Shown here: piece by piece, positions 53,606 through 62,696 of the stretch
Position numbering within the stretch: the stretch's first letter is position 1
Layout: each line of letters opens with the position of its first letter
DNA from: Flavobacterium omnivorum
Lineage (GTDB): Bacteria > Bacteroidota > Bacteroidia > Flavobacteriales > Flavobacteriaceae
Length of the DNA stretch: 64,000 bases
Direction: 5' to 3'
Assembly (NCBI RefSeq): GCF_900099915.1
Contig: NZ_FNDB01000003.1
Span: forward strand, 230,226-294,225
The notes under the pieces: generated by a model
What the model saw: the letters and a program-made list of their open reading frames with translations, nothing else
What the model was told of the DNA's origin: nothing
Database searches by the model: none
Made by a program: the position numbers and the translations under genes

Positions 53606-56380
53606 TTATCTATATAAATTTTTATCAAAAACCATTCGCAAAGCATCTGCCTGACGACGTTTTGCTCTTGTATAACTACCTGAGGCAGGAGCTGCGTATG
53701 CTTTCAACGATGCTAATCTCCATTTTACTAAATCAAAATTCATCAACATGAAACTATAGGCTCCCATATTTTTAGGCTCTTCTTGTGCCCAAACATAATC
53801 GTCAGCATTTGGATATTTAGCAATAATATCTTTCAATTGCTCCACAGGCAATGGGAATAATTGTTCGATTCTGACTACCGCTACATCATTCCTACCCAGA
53901 TTTTCTCTTTCAGCAGTAATATCATAATAGAATTTTCCGGTACAGAAAACTAATGTTTTTACCTCCTCTTTATTCACCGTAATATCATCAAATGTTTCTT
54001 GGAAACTACCTGTTGCAAATTCCTCAACTGTAGAAACCACTCTTGGGTCACGCAACAAACTCTTTGGTGTAAACACGATAAGCGGTTTACGGAAGGTTGT
54101 TTTCATTTGTCTTCTCAACAAGTGATAAAAGTTTGCTGGGGTTGTACAATCCGCAACATACATGTTATGTCTGGCACAAAGTTGCAAATAACGCTCCATT
54201 CTGGCTGAAGAATGCTCTGCTCCTTGTCCTTCATATCCGTGAGGCAATAATAAAACAATTCCGTTCTGGTTGTTCCATTTATCTTCTCCACAAGAGATGT
54301 ATTGGTCAATCATAATTTGGGCTCCATTACTGAAATCTCCAAATTGTGCTTCCCAAATGGTTAGTGTATTTGGGTTTGCCAAAGCGTATCCGTAATCAAA
54401 TCCTAAAACTCCGTACTCAGATAAAAGTGAATTGTAAATATTGAATTTTCCGGTTGCTCCTTCTAAATTACTCAATAAAGTAACTTCTTCTTCTGAATCT
54501 TCCACTTTTACAACAGCGTGACGGTGAGAGAATGTCCCTCGCTCCACATCTTGCCCGGAAATACGAACATCGTATCCTTCTTTTAAAAGTGAACCATACG
54601 CTAAATGTTCGGCCATAGCCCAATCCAGCTTATTCGTTTCGAAAAACATTGTTTTTCTGTCGTTGATCAGTTTTTGTATTTTGCTAATAAATTTCTTGTC
54701 AGTTGGCAAGTTACAAATCACGTTTGCAACTTCAGTAAGTCCTTCTTTTGGGAAAGTGGTATCTACTTTTTTTAGCATTTCAACATCAGAAACTTGCTCG
54801 AAACCTTTCCACTCATTTTTCATGAATGGCGTAATTATAGTTAAATCCTTCTTGCGGGATTCTTCTAAGTTTATTTCCAAATTTGATTTGTATTCTTGCT
54901 CTAATCCTTTTACAAAAGTGTTGTCAATTACTCCGTCAGCAAGTAATTTCTCCATGTAAATATCTCTTGGATTTTTGTGCTTAGCAATGATTTTATACAA
55001 TACGGGCTGTGTAAAACGAGGCTCATCACCTTCGTTATGTCCGTATTTTCTATATCCTAATAAATCGATAAATACATCTTTACCAAATTGCATTCTGAAA
55101 TCCAAAGCAAATGACATGGCGTGAACTACTGCTTCAGCGTCATCCGCATTTACGTGCAATACTGGCGAAAGCGTTACTTTGGCAACATCCGTACAATAGG
55201 TAGATGAACGTGCATCAAGGTAATTAGTCGTAAATCCTACTTGATTATTGATTACAATATGGATTGTTCCTCCGGTTTTGTAACCGTCCAATTGCGCCAT
55301 TTGTACAATTTCATAAAGAATTCCCTGACCTGCAATTGCGGCATCACCATGAACGGCGATTGGCAATACTTTAGAGAAATCATTTGGGAAATATTTATCT
55401 TGTTTTGCTCTTGTAATTCCTTCGATTACAGCACCTACTGTTTCAAGGTGTGAAGGATTGGGAGCTAAATTAATATTGATTTTTTTTCCTGTAGCGGTCA
55501 CTTTATCAGCCGTTAGCCCTAAGTGGTACTTCACATCCCCATCAAAATATTCTTGATCGTAGTCTTTACCGTCAAACTCACCAAAAATATCTTGCGTTGA
55601 CTTGCCAAAAATATTGGCCAAAACATTCAAACGACCACGGTGTGCCATTCCCATTACAAATTGTTCCACCCCTTTTTCGGCTGCTTTTTCTAGCAAAGCA
55701 TCCAAAGCGGGAATAATTGACTCTCCACCTTCAAGAGAAAAACGTTTTTGACCCACATATTTTGTGTGTAAAAAGTTTTCAAAAGAAACAGCTTGGTTCA
55801 ATTTATTCAGAATTGATTTTTTTTCATCTGCAGAAAAATTAGGCTGATTATCATTGACTCCTAATTTTTTCTGAATCCACTCCACTACTTCCGGTTTACG
55901 AATATACATATATTCCACCCCAATGTGCTGGCAGTATATAGTATCTAGGTGTTTGATGATTTCCTGAAGCGTACAAGGCTGAATATTTATCACCTTAGCG
56001 GCATCGAATACAGTGTTCAAATCCGCGGATGAAAGTCCAAAATTAGTAATTTCAAGTGTTGGCGATGTAGTACGTCTTTCTCGAACCGGATTCGTTTTAG
56101 TAAACAAATGGCCGCGGGAACGATATCCATCAATCAATTTCAATACATTAAACTCTTTTTGAAGTTTATCAGAGACCAAACTTACATCCGTATTACTAGA
56201 GGCAAAATTTGCAATTTGATCCACTGGGTTCTCCTCATTGTAAGTGGTCATCCCAAAGTCGAACCCTTGAAAAAAACTTCTCCAACTTGGCTCTACGCTA
56301 TCTGGATTCTCTAAATATTGATCGTATAATTGTGCGAAAAATTCTGTGTGTGCTGCGTTTAAAAATGAAAACCTATCCAT
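53606..56380 (-). CDS. odhA: 2-oxoglutarate dehydrogenase E1 component
   Basis: 924 residues, thiamine-diphosphate-dependent decarboxylase of the complex. N-terminal E2-binding segment RFSFLNAAHTEFFAQLYDQYLENPDSVEPSWRSFF (first 20: DRFSFLNAAHTEFFAQLYDQ); ThDP site with MAHRGRLNVLAN, HGDAAIAGQG and VINNQVGFTT; C-terminal HGYEGQGAEHSSARMERYLQ and EEPKNMGAY. A TACTTTTG -7 box lies on the minus strand at 56428-56421. Operon odhA-odhB. Also called sucA. Confidence 0.96.
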   Translation of the reverse strand: MDRFSFLNAAHTEFFAQLYDQYLENPDSVEPSWRSFFQGFDFGMTTYNEENPVDQIANFASSNTDVSLVSDKLQKEFNVLKLIDGYRSRGHLFTKTNPVRERRTTSPTLEITNFGLSSADLNTVFDAAKVINIQPCTLQEIIKHLDTIYCQHIGVEYMYIRKPEVVEWIQKKLGVNDNQPNFSADEKKSILNKLNQAVSFENFLHTKYVGQKRFSLEGGESIIPALDALLEKAAEKGVEQFVMGMAHRGRLNVLANIFGKSTQDIFGEFDGKDYDQEYFDGDVKYHLGLTADKVTATGKKININLAPNPSHLETVGAVIEGITRAKQDKYFPNDFSKVLPIAVHGDAAIAGQGILYEIVQMAQLDGYKTGGTIHIVINNQVGFTTNYLDARSSTYCTDVAKVTLSPVLHVNADDAEAVVHAMSFALDFRMQFGKDVFIDLLGYRKYGHNEGDEPRFTQPVLYKIIAKHKNPRDIYMEKLLADGVIDNTFVKGLEQEYKSNLEINLEESRKKDLTIITPFMKNEWKGFEQVSDVEMLKKVDTTFPKEGLTEVANVICNLPTDKKFISKIQKLINDRKTMFFETNKLDWAMAEHLAYGSLLKEGYDVRISGQDVERGTFSHRHAVVKVEDSEEEVTLLSNLEGATGKFNIYNSLLSEYGVLGFDYGYALANPNTLTIWEAQFGDFSNGAQIMIDQYISCGEDKWNNQNGIVLLLPHGYEGQGAEHSSARMERYLQLCARHNMYVADCTTPANFYHLLRRQMKTTFRKPLIVFTPKSLLRDPRVVSTVEEFATGSFQETFDDITVNKEEVKTLVFCTGKFYYDITAERENLGRNDVAVVRIEQLFPLPVEQLKDIIAKYPNADDYVWAQEEPKNMGAYSFMLMNFDLVKWRLASLKAYAAPASGSYTRAKRRQADALRMVFDKNLYR

Positions 56381-56500
56381 AATGTTTAGTGAATATACCT
56401 TTTTTGTTAAAATAGTTTCGCAAAAGTACGATAATACAATAAATTTCTAATTTATTTTAAGATACTTTTACATTGAATATTGTTAAAAAACTAGAAACTT

Positions 56501-57043
56501 ATGACAAAGAATTGCTTTTTGAATTATTCCAAATCATTTTTGGTGATAATCACTGTGTTTTTTTCAAGTTGTCTCTTTGCACAACAAAATGACGTGCCGG
56601 TACAATTGGAAAACCAGTTCTGGAGAAATGTACAATTTGGAGGCGGTATCGGCTTAGGTTTTGGTTCCGGCTATACGGATGTTTCAGTGGCGCCAAGTGT
56701 GATTTATAATTTCAATGAATATGTCGCTTTAGGTGTTGGACTACAATATAAATATTTAAAGCAAAAGGATTTTTACGCTTCTCATTTATATGGAGGGAGT
56801 GCAATAGGTTTTTTTAACCCCTTACCTGAAATCCAACTTTCGGCTGAACTAGAGCAATTAAGAGTCAATGTGAATTTAGATGGTTCCAACAGTATTTCAG
56901 AAAATTACTGGAATACAGCTTTATTTATAGGGGCTGGTTATCGATCTGGAAATGCTACAATTGGCGCCCGCTACAATGTTTTGACAGATAAAAATAATAT
57001 TTACGGCAGCGCATTTATGCCATTTATCCGATTCTACTTTTAA
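56501..57043 (+). CDS. Outer-membrane beta-barrel protein
   Basis: 180 residues, signal peptide ending LFAQ (about 1-28). WRNVQFGGGIGLGFGSGYTD, NEYVALGVGLQYKY, NTALFIGAGYRSG and the final FMPFIRFYF give an 8-strand porin-like barrel. Homologues in databases are sometimes called alpha-ketoglutarate decarboxylase, apparently because of the neighbouring odhA; nothing here supports an enzyme. It is followed after 9 nt by the PhoD-type gene and probably shares its transcript. Confidence 0.8.
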   Translation: MTKNCFLNYSKSFLVIITVFFSSCLFAQQNDVPVQLENQFWRNVQFGGGIGLGFGSGYTDVSVAPSVIYNFNEYVALGVGLQYKYLKQKDFYASHLYGGSAIGFFNPLPEIQLSAELEQLRVNVNLDGSNSISENYWNTALFIGAGYRSGNATIGARYNVLTDKNNIYGSAFMPFIRFYF

Positions 57044-57052
57044 ATACATCCC

Positions 57053-58384
57053 ATGAAAAAAATCATTCTTTTACTATCAATTTTATTTATAAATCTAAGT
57101 TTTGCCCAAAAGTCTATTTTACAATCTGGACCTATGGTTGGCTATTGCGAAATAAAAGAAGCTGTTATTTGGCTTCAAACCAATAAAAATGCCACTATCA
57201 AAGTAGAATATGCTACAACTGACAATCCGTCTAAAGTCTTCCATTCTGAAAATTATACCAGTTCAAAAGAGTTTGGATATACCTATCATATTATTTTAGA
57301 CCAATTACAACCAGGCAAAAAATACAATTACACTGTTTTCATAGACAACAAAAAAATAATCTTGCCTTACGAAACTTCTTTTTCATCAAAAAAATTATGG
57401 GAATGGCGCGAAGACGCTCCTGATTTTACAGTTGCATTTGGCAGCTGCATGTATATTAACGAACCCGAAGTCGACAGACCGGGAAAACCTTATGGTAGCG
57501 GCTATACCATTTTTGAAAGCATCAGTAAAAAAAATCCAGATATCATGATTTGGGGTGGAGACAACACCTATTTAAGGGAATCAGATTGGGACAGTAAAAC
57601 GGGGATTTATCACAGAAACACTCACTCTAGATCGATTAAGGAAATTCAGCCTTTGCTAGCAAAAACTCAAAATTTTGCTATTTGGGACGATCATGATTAT
57701 GGACCAGACAACAGTGATCGTAGCTTTTATAACAAACAAATTACTCAAAAAGCTTTTAAAGATTTTTGGGCGAATAAATACTACGGAATGAACCCAAATC
57801 AAAACGAAGGTGTTTTCTCGACTTTTACTTGGGGAGACGCACAGTTTTTTCTAATCGACGGACGGTTTTTCAGATCACCGGAAGCACGAATTACAGGAGA
57901 TAAAACGATGTTAGGCACCACGCAGTTTGAATGGTTGATTGACGCATTGAGCGCATCGGAGGCGAGTTTTAAAATAGTGGTTATTGGAGGCCAAATTTTA
58001 AACACCGTACTCGATAGCGAAAACTACAGCCATTTTCCAGAAGAAAAAGAAAAACTACTGCAAGAAATTACAGCCAATAAGATTAAAGGTATTTTCTTTT
58101 TAAGTGGGGACAGGCATTTTGCTGAAATGTCAATGCTGCCTAGAAATAATAGTTATCCTATTTATGACTGGACTGTTTCTCCATTAACATCCGATATTGC
58201 TTCTCAAAAGGTTTTAAAGGAAGATAATAAATACAAAGTTCCAGGAAGCGCCTTTGTACAGCATAATTTTGGCACCATCTCCTTTTTGGGCACCCAAGAA
58301 AACCGACAAATGAAACTTACTTTATTTGATGCAAACGGAAGTGAATTATGGAACAAAACAATCTTAAAAAAGGAATTGCAATAA
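57053..58384 (+). CDS. PhoD-type alkaline phosphatase
   Basis: 443 residues, exported (signal peptide to SFAQ, 1-19). An N-terminal fibronectin-like PhoD_N domain (GPMVGYCEIKEAVIWLQTN .. LQPGKKYNYTVFID) precedes the metallophosphatase core: FGSCMYIN, WGGDNTYLRESDW, WDDHDYGPDNSDR, and LSGDRHFAEMS. Bacterial PhoD enzymes are Ca/Fe phosphodiesterases-monoesterases used for phosphate scavenging. No Pho-box-like sequence was noticed. Its stop abuts the convergent hypothetical gene. Confidence 0.9.
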   Translation: MKKIILLLSILFINLSFAQKSILQSGPMVGYCEIKEAVIWLQTNKNATIKVEYATTDNPSKVFHSENYTSSKEFGYTYHIILDQLQPGKKYNYTVFIDNKKIILPYETSFSSKKLWEWREDAPDFTVAFGSCMYINEPEVDRPGKPYGSGYTIFESISKKNPDIMIWGGDNTYLRESDWDSKTGIYHRNTHSRSIKEIQPLLAKTQNFAIWDDHDYGPDNSDRSFYNKQITQKAFKDFWANKYYGMNPNQNEGVFSTFTWGDAQFFLIDGRFFRSPEARITGDKTMLGTTQFEWLIDALSASEASFKIVVIGGQILNTVLDSENYSHFPEEKEKLLQEITANKIKGIFFLSGDRHFAEMSMLPRNNSYPIYDWTVSPLTSDIASQKVLKEDNKYKVPGSAFVQHNFGTISFLGTQENRQMKLTLFDANGSELWNKTILKKELQ

Positions 58385-58735
58385 CTAATACTTATTTCTA
58401 AACCATACTTTCTGCCATTCTCTTTTCAAAATCAAAAAGGCAACTTGCTCAGCGAGAATTACTAAATCAGAACCGTCGAGTTTTTTTATTTCTTCTTCGG
58501 ATACATCTATAATGTAAAGCAAGTTGAGATATTCGGCAAACTTGTATTGTATTAGTCGGTAAATTTTTTCATGCAATTGCATTTTCAATTCATCTGGAGT
58601 ACTGCTCAAGGCAAGATCAATTGCTTCATTAGCCAAATTGAAATCCTTGTTTATCTGTTCAATTAATTTCAAGTATAAATTTTCACCTGCTGCTTCGGTT
58701 AGCAATAAATCGGTATTTTTTGGAACTATAAACAT
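58385..58735 (-). CDS. Conserved small helical protein of unknown function
   Basis: 116 residues, mainly predicted alpha helix (DLLLTEAAGENLYLKLIEQI, EIKKLDGSDLVILAEQVAFL), no signal peptide or known motif. The tail LILKREWQKVWFRNKY is basic and aromatic. Same strand as the polyprenyl synthetase, 156 nt downstream, with a folded repeat between them. It abuts phoD tail to tail without a gap. Confidence 0.65.
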   Translation of the reverse strand: MFIVPKNTDLLLTEAAGENLYLKLIEQINKDFNLANEAIDLALSSTPDELKMQLHEKIYRLIQYKFAEYLNLLYIIDVSEEEIKKLDGSDLVILAEQVAFLILKREWQKVWFRNKY

Positions 58736-58751
58736 TTGATTTCAGATTGTT

Positions 58752-58893
58752 GATTAACGAATTTAGATTTTTGATTTTAAGAAATTGCTTTAAATGTTTG
58801 ATTTTTTTTAATTATACTGATTTTTGAAATAAACCATTATTTACCCAAAGTAAAACTTCTGCGATCAAAAATCGTTAATCTAATCAAAAATCT
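58752..58893. repeat. Intergenic inverted word repeat (AATCAAAAATC family)
   Basis: GATTAACGA (58752-58760) pairs with 58872-58880, and AGATTTTTGAT (58765-58775) with 58883-58893. It has the same ATCGTTAATC / ATCAAAAATC vocabulary as 6260-6411. It overlaps the polyprenyl synthetase stop by 2 nt. Confidence 0.7.
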
Positions 58894-59866
58894 ACACTTT
58901 CCGTCCCATTAGGTTTTCACCAAAAGCCTTCAACATCTCTTTTTTATCTGTGCTAATATTCATTTGATCTAAAGTTTGAAAAGCCTTAAACGTAAAATCT
59001 TGTATCGCGTCTTGAGTTGCTTTTGAAGCACCAGAACTATTGAAAAGCGCTTTCACTCGTTCAATTTTATCCGTGCTGTCTTCAGGTTGAATCGAAAATA
59101 ATGTTTTCAATTCCTGCGCTTCCATTTCATTTGAAAACGCAACCGCTTTTAGGTACAAATACGTTTTCTTGTTTTCAATAATATCACCACCTACTTGCTT
59201 TCCAAAGGTTTCTGGATTACCAAAAGCGTCTAAGAAATCATCCTGCAATTGAAAAGCCAAACCTAAATTGAGACCGAAATCATAAATTAAATTAGCGTTT
59301 TCTACAGAAGTTTCCGCAATAATCGCCCCCATTTTCATGGCTGCTGCCACTAAAACTGCAGTCTTATATTGAATCATTTTCAAATATTCCGCAATAGTTA
59401 CATCGGTACGCTCTTCAAAATCAACATCCCATTGTTGCCCTTCGCAAACTTCGAGTGCCGTTTTGCTAAATAACTTTGCTAAATCCCTAAATATAAGAGG
59501 TTCGTATTGTTCGAAATATTGGTACGCTAAAATTAACATGGCATCCCCGGATAAGATTCCAGTGTTCAAATTCCATTTTTCATGCACGGTTTCCTGTCCT
59601 CTGCGCAAAGGAGCATCATCCATAATATCATCATGAACCAACGAAAAATTATGAAAAACCTCAACCGCCAGAGCAGCAGGAAGCGCTTTTTTATAATCAG
59701 CGTCAAAAACCTCAGCACTCATCAAAGTCAATACCGGACGCATTCTTTTTCCACCAAGATCTAAAATATAATGTATAGGTTCATATAGATTTCTAGGCTC
59801 TTTGGTTTCATATTGTGAGTGCAAATATTCCGACAGAAACTCTTGATACTGATAAATGGTATGCAT
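58892..59866 (-). CDS. Polyprenyl synthetase family protein (isoprenyl diphosphate synthase)
   Basis: 324 residues, all-trans prenyl chain elongation. First aspartate-rich motif LVHDDIMDDAPLRRG, second FQLQDDFLDAFG, and LGGKRMRPVLTLMSAEVF for diphosphate binding. It has chain-length residues that I cannot translate into a product; farnesyl, geranylgeranyl or longer are all possible (quinone or carotenoid supply). Starts at ATG 59866. Confidence 0.92.
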   Translation of the reverse strand: MHTIYQYQEFLSEYLHSQYETKEPRNLYEPIHYILDLGGKRMRPVLTLMSAEVFDADYKKALPAALAVEVFHNFSLVHDDIMDDAPLRRGQETVHEKWNLNTGILSGDAMLILAYQYFEQYEPLIFRDLAKLFSKTALEVCEGQQWDVDFEERTDVTIAEYLKMIQYKTAVLVAAAMKMGAIIAETSVENANLIYDFGLNLGLAFQLQDDFLDAFGNPETFGKQVGGDIIENKKTYLYLKAVAFSNEMEAQELKTLFSIQPEDSTDKIERVKALFNSSGASKATQDAIQDFTFKAFQTLDQMNISTDKKEMLKAFGENLMGRKV

Positions 59867-59954
59867 AAGACAAATTTTTCGGCTAATTTACAGTATTCAA
59901 TTTGTATTACAAACTCCCTTTTACGATCAAATGTTAAATAAATCAAAATACACA

Positions 59955-60001
59955 GGAAACTATTTTGGTATTCAAAGTTTCCATTATACATTTGCACTCG
60001 A
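59955..60001 (+). promoter_or_regulatory. yceI promoter with palindromic operator (copy 1)
   Basis: GGAAACT (59955-59961) and AGTTTCC (59976-59982) flank ATTTTGGTATTCAA; four nt later comes TACATTTG (59987-59994), then GCACTCGA. TTTG at 59964-59967 with a 19-bp spacer would be the -33 box, lying inside the palindrome. The same layout precedes tetR at 60643. Confidence 0.8.
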
Positions 60002-60079
60002 ATTTTACCATTCAAATCCTACGATACTTTTTTCAAATGATTGTGAGATCAATTAAATTTTTAATACACCCGACGAATT

Positions 60080-60601
60080 ATGAAAACTAAATGGACCATT
60101 GACTCCAACCAATCTGATGTTCTGATTAAAATGAGGCATTCAATACTGGCGTATCTAGCCGGTTCCATAAATACATTCAACGGATACATTGACGTTAAAG
60201 ACAATGAAATTGAAGATGCTGCTATCGAATTTTCATTGGATGTAAAAAGCAAGGATGCAAAATTGGAACAAATAGACACGCATTTAAAAATGAATGACCT
60301 TTTTGATGTCAATCAATATCCTATTATTAGTTTTAAATCGACCTCATTCGAAAAAGTAAACAAGAACATCAATTTCTTGAAGGGGAATTTGACCATCAAG
60401 AACATCACTAAAATGGTGGAACTAGATGCAGAATTCATTGGGATAAATACTTATAATGGCGATCAAAAAGCAGCGTTTGAAATAACTGGTAAAATTAACC
60501 GTAAAGATTTTGGACTAACCTTTAACTCCTTCAATCAAAACAGCGGCTTGCCTTTAGGACAGGACATCAAACTAATTGCTAATCTAGAATTTACGGCTTA
60601 G
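60080..60601 (+). CDS. YceI family protein
   Basis: 173 residues, lipocalin-like beta-barrel that in relatives binds polyisoprenoid or amphiphilic ligands. TKWTIDSNQSDVLIKMRHSIL, NTFNGYIDVKDNEIEDAAIEF, DLFDVNQYPIISFKSTSFE and KINRKDFGLTFN are family blocks. No signal peptide is evident, unlike E. coli YceI, so it may be cytosolic. Its promoter has the same operator as the adjacent efflux operon. Confidence 0.9.
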   Translation: MKTKWTIDSNQSDVLIKMRHSILAYLAGSINTFNGYIDVKDNEIEDAAIEFSLDVKSKDAKLEQIDTHLKMNDLFDVNQYPIISFKSTSFEKVNKNINFLKGNLTIKNITKMVELDAEFIGINTYNGDQKAAFEITGKINRKDFGLTFNSFNQNSGLPLGQDIKLIANLEFTA

Positions 60602-60642
60602 CATAGCTATTTTAAATAAACGTTAAATAACCGCAAATAAAA

Positions 60643-60689
60643 GGAAACTATTTTAGTGTTCAAAGTTTCCTTCTTATATTTGCACTCGA
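60643..60689 (+). promoter_or_regulatory. tetR-efflux operon promoter with palindromic operator (copy 2)
   Basis: GGAAACT (60643-60649), 14 nt, AGTTTCC (60664-60670), four nt, TATATTTG (60675-60682), GCACTCGA. It shares nearly the whole sequence with copy 1, including upstream GTTAAATAA words. Confidence 0.82.
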
Positions 60690-60752
60690 TATGGATTTGA
60701 ATTTACAATCGAACTTAATTAAAACGTACTGAAACTATTTCAGCATAAAAAG

Positions 60753-61349
60753 ATGAAAGAAAAAATTATAAATAAAGCGAAAGATATGTTTTTGAGACTG
60801 GGTTTCAAAAGCATAACGATGGATGATATTGCCGGTGAAATGTGTATTTCTAAAAAAACAATTTATAAATATTTTGCCAATAAAGAATTGTTGATACAGG
60901 AAAGCACACAAGTACTTCACAAAGAAGTTCACGAAATTATAACCGCAATTATTTCTCGAGGTTATAACGCAATTGAGGAAAACTTCCAGATTAGAAAAAT
61001 GTTTGCTGACATGTTCAAATCTTCAGATACCTCTCCTATTTATCAGCTAAAAAAGCATTATCCGGAAGTATACGAAAAGGCTTTAGAGTATCAAGTTCAA
61101 GAATGTGAAAGCTGTTTCAAACAAAACATTGATAAAGGAATTGCTCAAGGCTTGTATAGAAAAGACATTAATATCGACGTTTATGTCAAACTTTATTATG
61201 CTTTGATTTTTACCATTAATGAAAATACCCGTTCCGAAAGAGAAGCTGCTGCCTTAGAAATGGAAGCACTGGAATACCACACCCGAGCAATGGCGACAGA
61301 AAAGGGAATTGCCGAATTAGAAAAAAACTTACTTAACCCAATTACATAA
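60753..61349 (+). CDS. TetR/AcrR family transcriptional regulator
   Basis: 198 residues. N-terminal helix-turn-helix FKSITMDDIAGEMCISKKTIYKYFANKELL (key part DIAGEMCISKKTIYKYF), then a ligand/dimer domain with DTSPIYQLKKHYPEVYEK. First gene of an operon with TolC, adaptor and RND genes at 2-4-nt spacing, and very probably the regulator of that operon through the palindrome upstream. Confidence 0.93.
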   Translation: MKEKIINKAKDMFLRLGFKSITMDDIAGEMCISKKTIYKYFANKELLIQESTQVLHKEVHEIITAIISRGYNAIEENFQIRKMFADMFKSSDTSPIYQLKKHYPEVYEKALEYQVQECESCFKQNIDKGIAQGLYRKDINIDVYVKLYYALIFTINENTRSEREAAALEMEALEYHTRAMATEKGIAELEKNLLNPIT

Positions 61350-61351
61350 CA

Positions 61352-62692
61352 ATGAAAAAAACAATTTTTTTAATAATATTGTCATTTGCTCTGGGCGCGA
61401 ATGCACAAGAAGTAAAATCACTTACGCTTAAAGAAGCCATAAACTATGCGTTAGAGAATAAAGCCGATGCTAAAAAAGCAAAACTCAAAGTAGAGAACAG
61501 CGAATATCAAATTCAAGAGGTACGTTCTAGAGCTTTACCTCAAATCTCGGCAAATGGCAATTTGACGTACAACCCTGTAATACAAACAACCGTTATTGAT
61601 GGTGCAGGATTTGGACAGCCAGGAACGATTATTCAAGCTGCTTTTGGCCAACCTTGGATTTCTACCGCTGGAGTTTCTTTGACACAAGCCCTATTTGACC
61701 AAACGGTTTTTACGGGTTTAAAAGCGGCAAAATCGACTAGAGAATTCTACCAAATCAACGAACAATTAACAGAGGAACAAGTAATTGAGCGCGTAGCCAA
61801 TAACTATTATCAGGTTTACGTACAAAGACAAAAACTAACGGTTATTGACAGTACGTTTAAAACCACCAATAAAGTTAAAGACATTATCAAAGGGCAATTT
61901 GACAACGGATTAGCTAAAAAAATTGACCTAGATCGAATTCTAGTAAAAATTTCAAACATCAGCACGCAGCGCCAGCAAGTATTAAATGCAGTTCAAATTC
62001 AAGAAAACGCGCTTAAATTTTATATGGGAATGCCTATAGAAACTCAAATCGAGATTCCACAAACTGCATTTGAAGTAAGTCCACAAGCATTGTCTGAAAT
62101 TCCAAATACTTCGAACAGATCAGAATTTTTACTATTGAAAAAGCAAGAACAACTTTTGACCTATCAAAAAAAGGCAATCGAAGCAGGATATTACCCCACT
62201 TTATCATTGAGCGCCGGATACAATTATATTGGTCAAGGTCCTAAAATGCCTATTGGCGGAAAACCAGCCGATGGCGTGTATTGGTCGGATTTCTCTTCTA
62301 TTGGTTTGAATTTAAAAGTGCCCATTTTTACTGGATTTGGTACTCGTGCCAAAGTAAGACAAGCTGATATTGATTTGCGCTCGATAAAAGAAGACTTGGT
62401 TGATACCAAATTATCCCTTGACTTGGCTTTCGCCAATGCTAAAACGCAAATTGACAATAGTTTAACCACTATTACCAGTCAAAAAGAAAATGCGCAATTA
62501 GCCAAAGAAGTTTTAGACAATACCAGAAATAATTATGTTCAGGGATTAGCTTCTTTAACGGACTTATTGGATGCTGAAAACTCTTTGACAGAAGCACAAA
62601 ATAACTACACCTCAGCTATATTAGACTACAAACTGGCAGAAATACAATTAATCAAATCAAAAGGCGAATTAAAAACACTTATAAATAATTAA
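61352..62692 (+). CDS. TolC family outer-membrane efflux protein
   Basis: 446 residues, signal peptide to ANA (1-19). Two OEP repeats form the trimeric barrel-tunnel: KSLTLKEAINYALENKADAKKAK opens the first and LFDQTVFTGLKAAKSTREFYQ and VRQADIDLRSIKEDL mark helical hairpins, with GLASLTDLLDAENSLTEAQN near the end. Starts 2 nt after tetR. Confidence 0.94.
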   Translation: MKKTIFLIILSFALGANAQEVKSLTLKEAINYALENKADAKKAKLKVENSEYQIQEVRSRALPQISANGNLTYNPVIQTTVIDGAGFGQPGTIIQAAFGQPWISTAGVSLTQALFDQTVFTGLKAAKSTREFYQINEQLTEEQVIERVANNYYQVYVQRQKLTVIDSTFKTTNKVKDIIKGQFDNGLAKKIDLDRILVKISNISTQRQQVLNAVQIQENALKFYMGMPIETQIEIPQTAFEVSPQALSEIPNTSNRSEFLLLKKQEQLLTYQKKAIEAGYYPTLSLSAGYNYIGQGPKMPIGGKPADGVYWSDFSSIGLNLKVPIFTGFGTRAKVRQADIDLRSIKEDLVDTKLSLDLAFANAKTQIDNSLTTITSQKENAQLAKEVLDNTRNNYVQGLASLTDLLDAENSLTEAQNNYTSAILDYKLAEIQLIKSKGELKTLINN

Positions 62693-62696
62693 CAAA

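Noticed and set aside
56501..57043. Label alpha-ketoglutarate decarboxylase for the gene next to odhA
   Set aside because: The sequence is a signal peptide plus a small beta-barrel with no thiamine or other enzyme motif.
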